Assembly (NCBI GenBank): GCA_947624865.1
Contig: CANQMH010000004.1
Coordinates: 1 to 50,429, forward strand
DNA: 50,429 nucleotides
Direction of reading: 5' to 3'
Source: an uncultured Clostridia bacterium
GTDB lineage: Bacteria > Bacillota > Clostridia > Oscillospirales > Acutalibacteraceae
Shown here: positions 17,788 through 26,676 of the stretch, piece by piece
Layout of the letters: each line of letters begins with the position of its first letter
How positions within the stretch are numbered: position 1 is the first letter of the stretch
Notes under the pieces: model-generated
The model's input: only the letters and a program-made list of their open reading frames with translations
Database searches by the model: none
What the model was told of the DNA's origin: nothing
Made by a program: the position numbers and the translations under genes

Positions 17788-18039
17788 ATGGAAGATGATA
17801 AAATTCTGCTTGCAATAAAATTACTGTCTGATATGGCAGAAAATCTCGGCAGGAATCCTAAGCGAACTGATTTTGACAGTGAAACAGCCTGTTTTATTAA
17901 GCAAAAATTAGGACCTTGGCCGCGTGCACTTGAAAAAGCAGGCTTAAAAAGAACACCTGAAATTTCCGCAAAAGAAAAATCCAAACAAAAAAGGGAAAGA
18001 ATTAGAAAAAAATATAAAAATTTTAATAAAGAGGTATAA
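17788..18039 (+). CDS. Small protein with a homing-endonuclease-associated (HNH_repeat-like) motif
   Basis: LGRNPKRTDFDS...IKQKLGPWPRALEKAGLKRTPE; very basic C-terminus; lies between two dockerin genes with short gaps. Confidence 0.65.
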   Translation: MEDDKILLAIKLLSDMAENLGRNPKRTDFDSETACFIKQKLGPWPRALEKAGLKRTPEISAKEKSKQKRERIRKKYKNFNKEV

Positions 18040-18041
18040 TT

Positions 18042-19217
18042 ATGAGCAAAACAATAAAAAGAATAACCGCGCTTTCATTAATACTGATTATGAGCATATG
18101 CAGTATTATATCAGTTAATGCAGCAACTGATGTTGAGCTGCTTTCAAAGTATGATGAAACAACAAATTACTTATCATCACTTGAAACTCCGTCAGTAAGT
18201 TCAATCGGCGGCGAGTGGATGATTATCGGACTTGCAAGAACCGAAAAAATCAGTAATGATTTTGTAAACGGATACTATCAAAACGTAGTAAACTATGTTA
18301 CTTCAAATGGTTCGGCAAAACTTCACAGAGCAAAATCCACTGAAAATTCAAGAGTAATTATTGCTCTTACGTCAATCGGCAAAGACGTCACAGATGTGGC
18401 AGGATATAATTTGCTTGAACCTCTTGCAGACTTTAATTACTTAGAAAAACAGGGAATAAACGGTTCTATTTGGGCTCTTATTGCTTTTGATTCTCTTAAT
18501 TATGAAATTCCTGTTGACAACAATGCCTCTGTTCAGACAACAAGAGAAGCGCTTATTAAATATATTCTTGACTCGCAGATAGAAAACGGCGGCTGGTCAT
18601 TAACAGGTTTTAATACAGACCCTGACATGACAGGTATGGCTGTTCAGGCACTTGCACCGTACTATGACTCAAACGATGCTGTAAAATCAGCTGTTGATGA
18701 AGCGCTTGCCGCTTTATCTGATATTCAAAATGAAAACGGAGGTTTTGCTTCTTGGGGCAGTGTGAATGCCGAAAGCTGTGCGCAGGTTATAACTGCGCTT
18801 ACAAGTCTTGGCATAAATCCACAGACAGACGAGCGTTTTATTAAAAACGGCAACACATTAATTGACGCTCTTATGTCATTCGGCGTTGAGAACGGCTTCG
18901 CTCATATTGCAAACAGCGACTACAACCAGATGGCGACTGAACAAGCATACTATTCACTTGTTTCATATTACAGACTTGTAGATAATAAAACTTCGCTTTA
19001 TGATATGAGTGATTTACTTAATACTCCAAACGAACCAAAAGACATTAACGGTGACGGCGTTGTAAATATTGTTGACTGTACTTGTATTCAGAATTACCTT
19101 GTTGATTTGGAAGAATTCAGCGACAAGCAGATTACGGATGCAGATTACAACGGTGACGGAATAGTAGACATTATTGACGCTACATCAATTCAGAAATATT
19201 TGGTAGGCATTATTTAA
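18042..19217 (+). CDS. Secreted alpha/alpha-barrel (prenyltransferase/squalene-cyclase-like repeat) protein with dockerin
   Basis: Signal peptide; repeats YILDSQIENGGWSLTGFNTDPDMTGMAVQALAPY and ALSDIQNENGGFASWGSVNAESCAQVITALTSLG; dockerin DINGDGVVNIVDCTCIQNYLVD...DYNGDGIVDIIDATSIQKYLVGII. Confidence 0.85.
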   Translation: MSKTIKRITALSLILIMSICSIISVNAATDVELLSKYDETTNYLSSLETPSVSSIGGEWMIIGLARTEKISNDFVNGYYQNVVNYVTSNGSAKLHRAKSTENSRVIIALTSIGKDVTDVAGYNLLEPLADFNYLEKQGINGSIWALIAFDSLNYEIPVDNNASVQTTREALIKYILDSQIENGGWSLTGFNTDPDMTGMAVQALAPYYDSNDAVKSAVDEALAALSDIQNENGGFASWGSVNAESCAQVITALTSLGINPQTDERFIKNGNTLIDALMSFGVENGFAHIANSDYNQMATEQAYYSLVSYYRLVDNKTSLYDMSDLLNTPNEPKDINGDGVVNIVDCTCIQNYLVDLEEFSDKQITDADYNGDGIVDIIDATSIQKYLVGII

Positions 19218-19221
19218 AATT

Positions 19222-20145
19222 ATGAAAGATTTATTAAAAAAACATAAATTAGTTTTAATCTCCGCTGTTGTTGCTGTTGCTGTTCTTGTTATTGCATTTT
19301 TTGCGGGGGGAACATTATCTGATAATACGAAAACAGTTGTTTCCTCATCAGCTTCAACTTCGGATACAGAAAATTACACTGAGGCCGAAACTGTTTCCGA
19401 AACGGTTGCAGAAACAACTTCTTCTGATAATAAAACTGAGAAAAAAGAACAAAAAAATAAAGATAAAAAAAAGACTGAGTCCAAAACAGATTCTTCTCAG
19501 ACAAAAAATAGCACAAATGAGGTTGTAAAAAAGGAAAAGCAAAGCTCAAATACAATCGTATCAGGCTCTGATAAATCGTCAGCTAAATCCAATAATATTT
19601 CTTCCCGTTTAAATCAATCATCAAGCAGCATGGGAAATAAAGGACAAAAAGATAAGTATCTGACTGACCCGATACCCGAGGGAAAGCCAAAGCCTGTAGA
19701 GCCTCAGGAGCAGGAAACTAAAAACAATATAATCACCTGCACTTTTTCAATTTCGTGCAGTACAATATTAGACAATATTGAGGATCTTGACCCTCCTGAT
19801 AAAATCGAACTTGTACCAGACGACGGATGGATATTAAAACCTACTAAGGTTGAATTTAAAGATGGAGAATCGGTTTTTGACGTTTTGCAGCGTGTATGTA
19901 AAGATAATAACATACATATGGAATTTTCTTTTACACCGATTTATAACTCCGCTTATATTGAAGGAATAAACAATCTTTATGAATTTGACTGCGGAAGTAA
20001 TTCTGGCTGGATGTACAGTGTAAATGATTGGTATCCAAATTACGGTTGTTCCCGTTATGTATTGCAGGACGGGGATGTAGTCGAATGGAAATACACCTGC
20101 GATCTCGGATATGATATTGGCGGTAGCAATGCAATAGGAAATTAA
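19222..20145 (+). CDS. Membrane-anchored DUF4430 (transcobalamin C-terminal-like) protein
   Basis: N-terminal TM anchor, about 120-aa low-complexity Ser/Lys/Thr linker, then NIITCTFSISCSTILDN...IEGINNLYEFDCGSNSGWMYSVNDWYPNYGCSRYVLQDGDVVEWKYTCDLGYDIGGS. Confidence 0.85.
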   Translation: MKDLLKKHKLVLISAVVAVAVLVIAFFAGGTLSDNTKTVVSSSASTSDTENYTEAETVSETVAETTSSDNKTEKKEQKNKDKKKTESKTDSSQTKNSTNEVVKKEKQSSNTIVSGSDKSSAKSNNISSRLNQSSSSMGNKGQKDKYLTDPIPEGKPKPVEPQEQETKNNIITCTFSISCSTILDNIEDLDPPDKIELVPDDGWILKPTKVEFKDGESVFDVLQRVCKDNNIHMEFSFTPIYNSAYIEGINNLYEFDCGSNSGWMYSVNDWYPNYGCSRYVLQDGDVVEWKYTCDLGYDIGGSNAIGN

Positions 20146-20154
20146 GGACTTGTT

Positions 20155-21045
20155 ATGAAAGACACATTTTCACAAATGCACCCAATTGTAAATTTTATAT
20201 ATTTTGTATTTGTAATAGCATTTTCAATGTTTTTGATGAATCCTGTCTGCCTTGCAATTTCTCTTTTATGCGCTCTGATAAATGCGGTATATTTAAACGG
20301 TTATAAAGCAGTAAAGCTGAGTTTAAAATATCTGCTGCCGATGATTATTTTAATTATGATAATTAATCCTGTTTTTAACCACGAAGGAGTAACAATTATT
20401 ACATATTTTTCATGGGGTAATCCGCTTACCCTTGAATCGATTGTATATGGAATTGCAGCAGCAGTATTATTGTCGTCAGTAGTGCTGTGGTTTTCGTGCT
20501 TCAATGCCGTTATAACTTCAGATAAATTTATCTATCTGTTCGGCAGAATTATACCGTCTTTAAGTCTTATATTGTCAATGTCACTACGATTTATCCCAAA
20601 ATTTACAGCTCATTTCAGAGAAGTACGCAATACACAAAGATGTATAGGCAGAGATATTTCTGACGGTTCAATTTTTAAAAGAATTAAAAACGGCGTAAAA
20701 CTGCTGTCAATTATGATTTCATGGGCTATGGAAAATGCAATTGAAACTGCTGATTCTATGAAAAGCAGGGGATACGGATTAAAAGGGAGAACTGCGTTTT
20801 CAATTTACAGATTTGACAAACGTGACGGCATTGTTCTTAGTTTAATACTGGCCGCAGGATCGTTAATCGGATTATCGATTTTTTTTGAGGTGGTAAAATT
20901 CAGATATTTTCCGTCAATTAAAGGCGATTTATTTAATTTTTCAATGGCTTTGGTTTACATTTTATATGCGTTATTAATGCTTATACCGTTTATATTAAAT
21001 ATTAAGGAGGAACTGAAATGGAAGCGTTTAAGGTCATCAATCTGA
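20155..21045 (+). CDS. ecfT: ECF transporter T component
   Basis: Polytopic; SLRFIPKFTAHFREVRNTQRCIGRD...AIETADSMKSRGYGLKGRTAF (EcfT A-R-G-like coupling motifs). Confidence 0.88.
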   Translation: MKDTFSQMHPIVNFIYFVFVIAFSMFLMNPVCLAISLLCALINAVYLNGYKAVKLSLKYLLPMIILIMIINPVFNHEGVTIITYFSWGNPLTLESIVYGIAAAVLLSSVVLWFSCFNAVITSDKFIYLFGRIIPSLSLILSMSLRFIPKFTAHFREVRNTQRCIGRDISDGSIFKRIKNGVKLLSIMISWAMENAIETADSMKSRGYGLKGRTAFSIYRFDKRDGIVLSLILAAGSLIGLSIFFEVVKFRYFPSIKGDLFNFSMALVYILYALLMLIPFILNIKEELKWKRLRSSI

Positions 21046-23693
21046 CTTTCAGATACCCCGAAACGGGAATAGATGTGCTGAAAAACATATCCTTTTCGGT
21101 AAAACGCGGAGAATTTATAACACTCTGCGGACCTTCGGGATGCGGTAAAAGCACTCTTTTACGTCAGCTTAAACCTGTTCTTGCGCCTCACGGCGTAAAG
21201 TCAGGAAAAATTTTGTTTTTAGGTAAAGATATAAACGAACTCTCTTTACGCGAGCAAAGTCAGAAAATCGGATATGTGCTGCAATCTCCCGACAACCAGA
21301 TAGTAACCGATAAGGTCTGGCACGAGCTTGCTTTTGGTCTTGAAAGTCTTGGATATGATAACGAAACAATCCGCAGAAGAGTTGCAGAAACTGCAAGCTT
21401 TTTCGGAATTCACAACTGGTTTGATAAAAGTATCACAGAACTTTCGGGAGGACAAAAGCAAATTCTTAATCTTGCTTCCGTTATGGCTATGCAACCCGAA
21501 GTGCTTATTCTGGATGAACCTACAAGCCAACTTGATCCGATTGCAGCCGCTGATTTTCTCGCCTGCATTTCAAAAATCAATCGTGAACTCGGAACAACAA
21601 TCATAATTACAGAGCATAGACTTGATGAAGTGCTTCCTCAAAGCAGCCGTGTTCTTGTAATTGAAAACGGTGCAATATTGTCATATGATACACCTGTGAA
21701 TACGGGAAAAAATCTTAAACGCTGCGGCAGTAAATCCTTTTTGTCACTTCCTGCACCAATGAGGATTTGGGAATCCGTATGCAGTGATGAAACAAATTGT
21801 CCGATAACTGCCGCTCAGGGCAGAGAATGGCTTGAAAATTATTCTAAAAGCCATAAGCTCTATGAGCTTTATCCCGAAAAGATTCCTGAACACAGTGACA
21901 AAGTTGCTGTACAGCTAAAAAATGTCTGGTTCAGGTATGAAAAAAATTCTCCCGATATCGTTAAGGGACTTTCTCTTACAGCTTATCAAGGAGAATTTGT
22001 TGCAGTTCTCGGCGGAAACGGTACAGGAAAAACTACTATGTTATCACTTATCAGCGGTATTAACAAGCCGTATAGGGGAGTAGTCAAACTTACTGATTAT
22101 TATAACAATGAAAGTGATATAAAAACAGCTGTACTTCCGCAAAATCCTCAAAATTTATTTGTAAAGAAAACTGTTCTTGAGGATTTAAAGGAGGTATTTG
22201 ACGGCAGAAAAATTGATAAAGATGAAAAAAGCAGACGTTTAAATGATGTAGTATCGCTGTGTCGGCTTGAAAAGTTTCTTAACAGCCACCCCTATGATTT
22301 ATCGGGAGGCGAGCAACAGCGCGCCGCACTTGCAAAAGTGTTGCTTTTGCGGCCTGAAATTTTGCTTCTTGATGAGCCTACAAAGGGACTTGACGCAGAA
22401 TTTAAAATTGTATTTGCAGATATAATAAAATCACTCACAGACACAGGCGTAACAGTAATTATGGTTAGTCACGATATAGAATTTTGTGCCCGATTTGCTC
22501 ATCGATGTGTTATGCTGTTTAACGGAGAGATTGTATCTAAGGGTACTCCAAGAGAATTTTTTGCCTCCAACAGCTTTTATGTTACTTCTTCAAACAGAAT
22601 GTCTAAAAATGTTATTGAGAATGCCGTAACTGCGGAAGACGTAATCTATTGCTGTACGGGAAAAACAAGTAATGATGATAGTTCGACCGTTAAAACAAAC
22701 CTTTATGATAACAGGCTGTATGAAGAAAAACAGAATATTATTAAAGACAAAAATAAAGAACTGCCTAAATGGAAAAGAGTTCTCGGTGCATTTTCAGCAT
22801 TGCTTTTGATTTTCAGCATTTTTATAAACCTTGATTATTTAAGTTTTTTAAATTCAAAGACTTTGCCGCTGTGGTGTAATTTTATTTTAGTAGCAATACC
22901 TGTTATTTTGCTGATGATTTCTTTTGGTTCAAAATCCAAGCGTTCAATTGACGAAATAATGATAGATAAATCAAACCGCAAAATACCAAAAAGAACCATT
23001 GCCGCGGCTATAATAATATTATTCACCGTGCCGCTTACGATTTTTGTGGGTGTTACATATCTTCAGGACCAAAAATATCTTTTTATTTCACTTCTTGTAA
23101 TGATTGAGTGTATGCTTCCTTTCTTTATGATTTTTGAGGGCAAAAAACCGCAGGCGAGAGAACTGATAATAATCGCTGTACTCTGTGCAATTGCCGTATC
23201 AAGCAGAGTAATATTTTCTATGCTGCCGCAGTTTAAGCCGGTAATTGCACTTGTTATAATTTCAGGAGTTGCCTTCGGCGGCGAAACAGGTTTTCTTGTT
23301 GGCGCAGTAACAATGCTTGTATCAAATGTTTTATTCAGCCAGGGAATTTGGACTCCTTGGCAGATGTTTGCAGCCGGCATTATAGGATTTATTTCAGGGA
23401 TACTGTTCCAAAAGGGACTTTTAAGCCGCAACAGAGCCGCTCTTTGTACGTTTGGCTTTTTTATTACGATAATAGTATATGGCGGAATTATGAATTTTTC
23501 CTCTGCCGTTATGGCGCACGCAACTATAAATTTTGAAACTTTGCTTACGTTTTATCAGACCGGTTTTCCTATGGATATTGTACACGGTTTGTCAACTTTG
23601 GTATTTCTATACTTTGCCGCTGAACCGATGCTTGAAAAGCTTGACAGAGTTAAAGTAAAATACGGATTAGTTAATGTAAAAGGGACTGCATAA
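21018..23693 (+). CDS. ECF transporter fusion: two ABC ATPase domains plus a C-terminal membrane S component
   Basis: Two Walker A (GPSGCGKST, GGNGTGKTT), two signature (LSGGQK, LSGGEQQR) and two Walker B motifs; C-terminal multi-TM region ELIIIAVLCAIAVSSRVIFSMLPQFKPVIALVIISGVAFGGETGFLVGAVTMLVSN typical of ECF S components. Confidence 0.88.
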   Translation: MEAFKVINLTFRYPETGIDVLKNISFSVKRGEFITLCGPSGCGKSTLLRQLKPVLAPHGVKSGKILFLGKDINELSLREQSQKIGYVLQSPDNQIVTDKVWHELAFGLESLGYDNETIRRRVAETASFFGIHNWFDKSITELSGGQKQILNLASVMAMQPEVLILDEPTSQLDPIAAADFLACISKINRELGTTIIITEHRLDEVLPQSSRVLVIENGAILSYDTPVNTGKNLKRCGSKSFLSLPAPMRIWESVCSDETNCPITAAQGREWLENYSKSHKLYELYPEKIPEHSDKVAVQLKNVWFRYEKNSPDIVKGLSLTAYQGEFVAVLGGNGTGKTTMLSLISGINKPYRGVVKLTDYYNNESDIKTAVLPQNPQNLFVKKTVLEDLKEVFDGRKIDKDEKSRRLNDVVSLCRLEKFLNSHPYDLSGGEQQRAALAKVLLLRPEILLLDEPTKGLDAEFKIVFADIIKSLTDTGVTVIMVSHDIEFCARFAHRCVMLFNGEIVSKGTPREFFASNSFYVTSSNRMSKNVIENAVTAEDVIYCCTGKTSNDDSSTVKTNLYDNRLYEEKQNIIKDKNKELPKWKRVLGAFSALLLIFSIFINLDYLSFLNSKTLPLWCNFILVAIPVILLMISFGSKSKRSIDEIMIDKSNRKIPKRTIAAAIIILFTVPLTIFVGVTYLQDQKYLFISLLVMIECMLPFFMIFEGKKPQARELIIIAVLCAIAVSSRVIFSMLPQFKPVIALVIISGVAFGGETGFLVGAVTMLVSNVLFSQGIWTPWQMFAAGIIGFISGILFQKGLLSRNRAALCTFGFFITIIVYGGIMNFSSAVMAHATINFETLLTFYQTGFPMDIVHGLSTLVFLYFAAEPMLEKLDRVKVKYGLVNVKGTA

Positions 23694-23711
23694 CAGTCCC
23701 TAATTTTTTTG
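23681..23711 (+). terminator. Terminator at the end of the cobalamin locus
   Basis: AGGGACTG-CATAA-CAGTCCCT-AATTTTTTTG. Confidence 0.85.
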
Positions 23712-23790
23712 ATAAAACAAAAGCATAATTATAATTTAATTAATTGATTATAAGTACATAATGATGTATAATTATTGTAATATATTATAT

Positions 23791-23821
23791 TTCACCTCGC
23801 ATATTTTTTCTTAGAGGTGAA
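23791..23821 (+). promoter_or_regulatory. Hairpin pairing the cwlD Shine-Dalgarno with an upstream anti-SD
   Basis: TTCACCTC-15 nt loop-GAGGTGAA, three nt before ATG 23825. Confidence 0.55.
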
Positions 23822-23824
23822 GTT

Positions 23825-24535
23825 ATGAATTGTAAAAAAATTATTTTTTCTTTTGTTTGCGTTGTAATGTTTTTTTCATTCATCATACTAATGGTATCAT
23901 CTGTATCAAATATAAAATTGGCAGTGTCTGCTGATAGTGTAAAAACGTATCCAACGCTTGTAATAGATGCAGGTCACGGCGGTGAAGACGGAGGAGCGGT
24001 AAATGACAGCGGTGTGCTTGAAAAAGACATAAATCTTGTTATTGCAAATGATACTGCATCACTTTTCCGATTTTTAGGGTTTGATGTTGTACAAACCAGA
24101 ATGCAGGATATGGCTCTTTCGACCGACGGTGACACAATACGTTCACGCAAAGTAGCCGATATGAAAAAACGTCTTGAAATATTTAATTCATCCGATGATA
24201 ATGTAATTATAAGTATTCATCAGAATAAATTTCCTGAAAGCAAATATCACGGTACTCAGATTTTTTATTCACCGAACAATCCAAGCAGCAAAGAGCTTGC
24301 TGACAGCATAAAATTTTCTGTAAAAGGATTGCTTCAGCCTGAAAATGAAAGAGAGTGCAAACAGGCTGACAGCGGAATTTATCTGCTGAAAAGCACAGAT
24401 AAACCTGCTGTTATTGTTGAGTGCGGATTTATCTCAAACAGTGATGAATGTAAAAAACTGCTTACAGATGATTATCAAAAACAAATGTCATATTCAATTG
24501 TTGCGGGCTTTTTAAATTATTATAATACAAATTAA
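23825..24535 (+). CDS. cwlD: N-acetylmuramoyl-L-alanine amidase, CwlD-like
   Basis: LVIDAGHGGEDGGAVNDSGVLEKDINLVIA, VIISIHQNKF, PAVIVECGFISN: Amidase_3 motifs; N-terminal TM. Confidence 0.85.
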   Translation: MNCKKIIFSFVCVVMFFSFIILMVSSVSNIKLAVSADSVKTYPTLVIDAGHGGEDGGAVNDSGVLEKDINLVIANDTASLFRFLGFDVVQTRMQDMALSTDGDTIRSRKVADMKKRLEIFNSSDDNVIISIHQNKFPESKYHGTQIFYSPNNPSSKELADSIKFSVKGLLQPENERECKQADSGIYLLKSTDKPAVIVECGFISNSDECKKLLTDDYQKQMSYSIVAGFLNYYNTN

Positions 24536-24556
24536 CAGAAAACAGGATGTGAAGTA

Positions 24557-25921
24557 ATGGCTTCAAAAATTAAAAGTGTGTATATATGTTCAGATTGTGG
24601 ATATGAATCGCCGAAATGGTACGGAAAATGCCCGTCCTGCGGAGAATGGAACACAATGAATGAAGAAGTTAAGGAAACCGCTAAAAATTCATCTGTGGCT
24701 AAATCACGCTCTTTTTCAAGCTATTCAAAACCCGATGCGATAAGGGAAATATCCACAGAAGATGAACACCGTTATGACACGGGAAGCAAGGAACTCAACA
24801 GGGTGCTTGGCGGAGGTATAGTGCGCGGAAGCCTTATTCTGCTTGGCGGCGACCCCGGAATAGGAAAATCTACGGTTCTTATGCAGATATGTCAGTATTT
24901 GGGAGATAATCTCAAGATATTGTACGTATCGGGAGAGGAATCAAAGCGTCAGCTAAAACTAAGAGCAGTCAGACTTGGAGTGGATTCATCGAATCTTTTT
25001 GTAATGACCGAAACCGATGTAGAAATTGTGTGTGAACAAATTAAATCGGAGAAGCCTGATTTAGTAATGATTGACTCAATTCAGACAATGAATTTAACAG
25101 ACTTAAATTCATCACCGGGAAGCGTTACTCAGGTAAGGGAATGTACAAATATGTTGATGAGGACTGCAAAAGGCTGTGACATTCCTATGTTTATTGTAGG
25201 TCATGTAAATAAGGAAGGCTCAATTGCCGGGCCTAAGGTACTTGAACATATTGTGGATACTGTGCTTCATTTTGAAGGCGACAAGCAGATGAGCTGTCGT
25301 ATTCTTCGCGCAGTTAAAAACCGTTACGGCTCTACCAATGAAATCGGTGTATTTGAAATGACTGATAAAGGCTTGCAGGAGGTAGAAAATCCGTCTGTAA
25401 TGCTTCTTTCGGGCAGACCGAAGAATGTTTCGGGAACTTGCGTAACTTGTACGGTTGAGGGTTCAAGACCAATTCTTGCAGAAACTCAGGGACTTGCTAC
25501 ACAAAGCGGATACGGCAATGCACGCAGAATGGCAACAGGGTTTGATTACAACAGACTTTCTATGTTGCTTGCCGTACTTGAAAAAAGGGCAGGATATAAT
25601 TTTTCAAACTGTGATACATATATTAATATCGTAGGCGGTCTCAGAGTTGACGAGCCTGCAATTGATTTGTCAATTGCAATGGCATTAATAAGCAGTCTTA
25701 AAGATACTCCCATAGACGAAAAATCAGTTGTTTTCGGCGAAATCGGACTTGCAGGAGAAATCAGAGCCGTGTCACAGGCTCAAATGCGAATCAATGAAGC
25801 TGTAAGACTTGGATTTGACAAAATAATTTTACCTTATCATAATTTAAAAAGTGTTCATTGCGACGAGGCTCAGCTTATAGGCGTCAAAAATATACGTCAG
25901 GCTTTTGATGCAATAAGCTAA
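24557..25921 (+). CDS. radA: DNA repair protein RadA
   Basis: YICSDCGYESPKWYGKCPSCGEWNT zinc finger; GGDPGIGKST Walker A; KNRYGSTNEIGVFEM. Confidence 0.95.
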   Translation: MASKIKSVYICSDCGYESPKWYGKCPSCGEWNTMNEEVKETAKNSSVAKSRSFSSYSKPDAIREISTEDEHRYDTGSKELNRVLGGGIVRGSLILLGGDPGIGKSTVLMQICQYLGDNLKILYVSGEESKRQLKLRAVRLGVDSSNLFVMTETDVEIVCEQIKSEKPDLVMIDSIQTMNLTDLNSSPGSVTQVRECTNMLMRTAKGCDIPMFIVGHVNKEGSIAGPKVLEHIVDTVLHFEGDKQMSCRILRAVKNRYGSTNEIGVFEMTDKGLQEVENPSVMLLSGRPKNVSGTCVTCTVEGSRPILAETQGLATQSGYGNARRMATGFDYNRLSMLLAVLEKRAGYNFSNCDTYINIVGGLRVDEPAIDLSIAMALISSLKDTPIDEKSVVFGEIGLAGEIRAVSQAQMRINEAVRLGFDKIILPYHNLKSVHCDEAQLIGVKNIRQAFDAIS

Positions 25922-26616
25922 TGAGTGTTTTTGTAATGTCTGACAAATACCCTCAGTTTTGCGCTGAGTTTAAAGAAATTGTCTGTAAAGTTATTGCTTC
26001 CGATACTATCAGCGCTTTTCCTGTCCCTGAACAAAAACATGCTGATATGCAGATTTTGCCTATCAAAAATGATATTTTTTTATTAAAAGAGTGTGTTTCT
26101 CTTAAAAACAAGTTTAATTCAAAAAATTTGATTTTTTGTAAGAACAGGGCAGGGGAGACGTATCCTGAAAATATACTCATGAATTTTTTATTTCTAAATA
26201 ATACCCTATACGGAAAAATGTCTGCTATTGACCCTAACTTACTTAAATACTGCAATTTTCATAATATCAGAACGGTTAATGTAAAACAGGGATATACCCG
26301 ATGTTCTGCATTGGTTATAAATGATAATGCAGTTATTACATCAGATAATTCAATTGAAAATACGTTAAAAGAAAACGGGGCAGACGTACTGAAAATTTCA
26401 TCGGGAAATATCGTGCTTGACGGTTATGACTACGGCTTTATAGGCGGAGCAGGGGGCAGGCTTGATGATAATACTGTGGTATTTTTCGGAAATGCTGAAA
26501 AACATCCTGATTATGACTTAGTTCATAAATTCTGCAATAAACATAATATAGAAATTACAATTTTATGCAAAGAAATGCCGCTCACCGATATAGGCGGAAT
26601 TGTAAAAGTTTTTTGA
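25921..26616 (+). CDS. Hypothetical conserved protein (DUF6873-like), overlaps the radA stop
   Basis: 231 aa; TAATG overlap with radA; GYTRCSALVINDNAVITSDNSI, FIGGAGGRLDDNTVVFFGN. Confidence 0.65.
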   Translation: MSVFVMSDKYPQFCAEFKEIVCKVIASDTISAFPVPEQKHADMQILPIKNDIFLLKECVSLKNKFNSKNLIFCKNRAGETYPENILMNFLFLNNTLYGKMSAIDPNLLKYCNFHNIRTVNVKQGYTRCSALVINDNAVITSDNSIENTLKENGADVLKISSGNIVLDGYDYGFIGGAGGRLDDNTVVFFGNAEKHPDYDLVHKFCNKHNIEITILCKEMPLTDIGGIVKVF

Positions 26617-26624
26617 ACAGTAAA

Positions 26625-26662
26625 AAAGCAAGCAGTTAATAAATAAACTGCTTGCTTTTAAT
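26625..26662. terminator. Bidirectional terminator
   Basis: AAGCAAGCAGTT-AATAAATA-AACTGCTTGCTTTT. Confidence 0.85.
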
Positions 26663-26676
26663 ATTATAAATCATAA

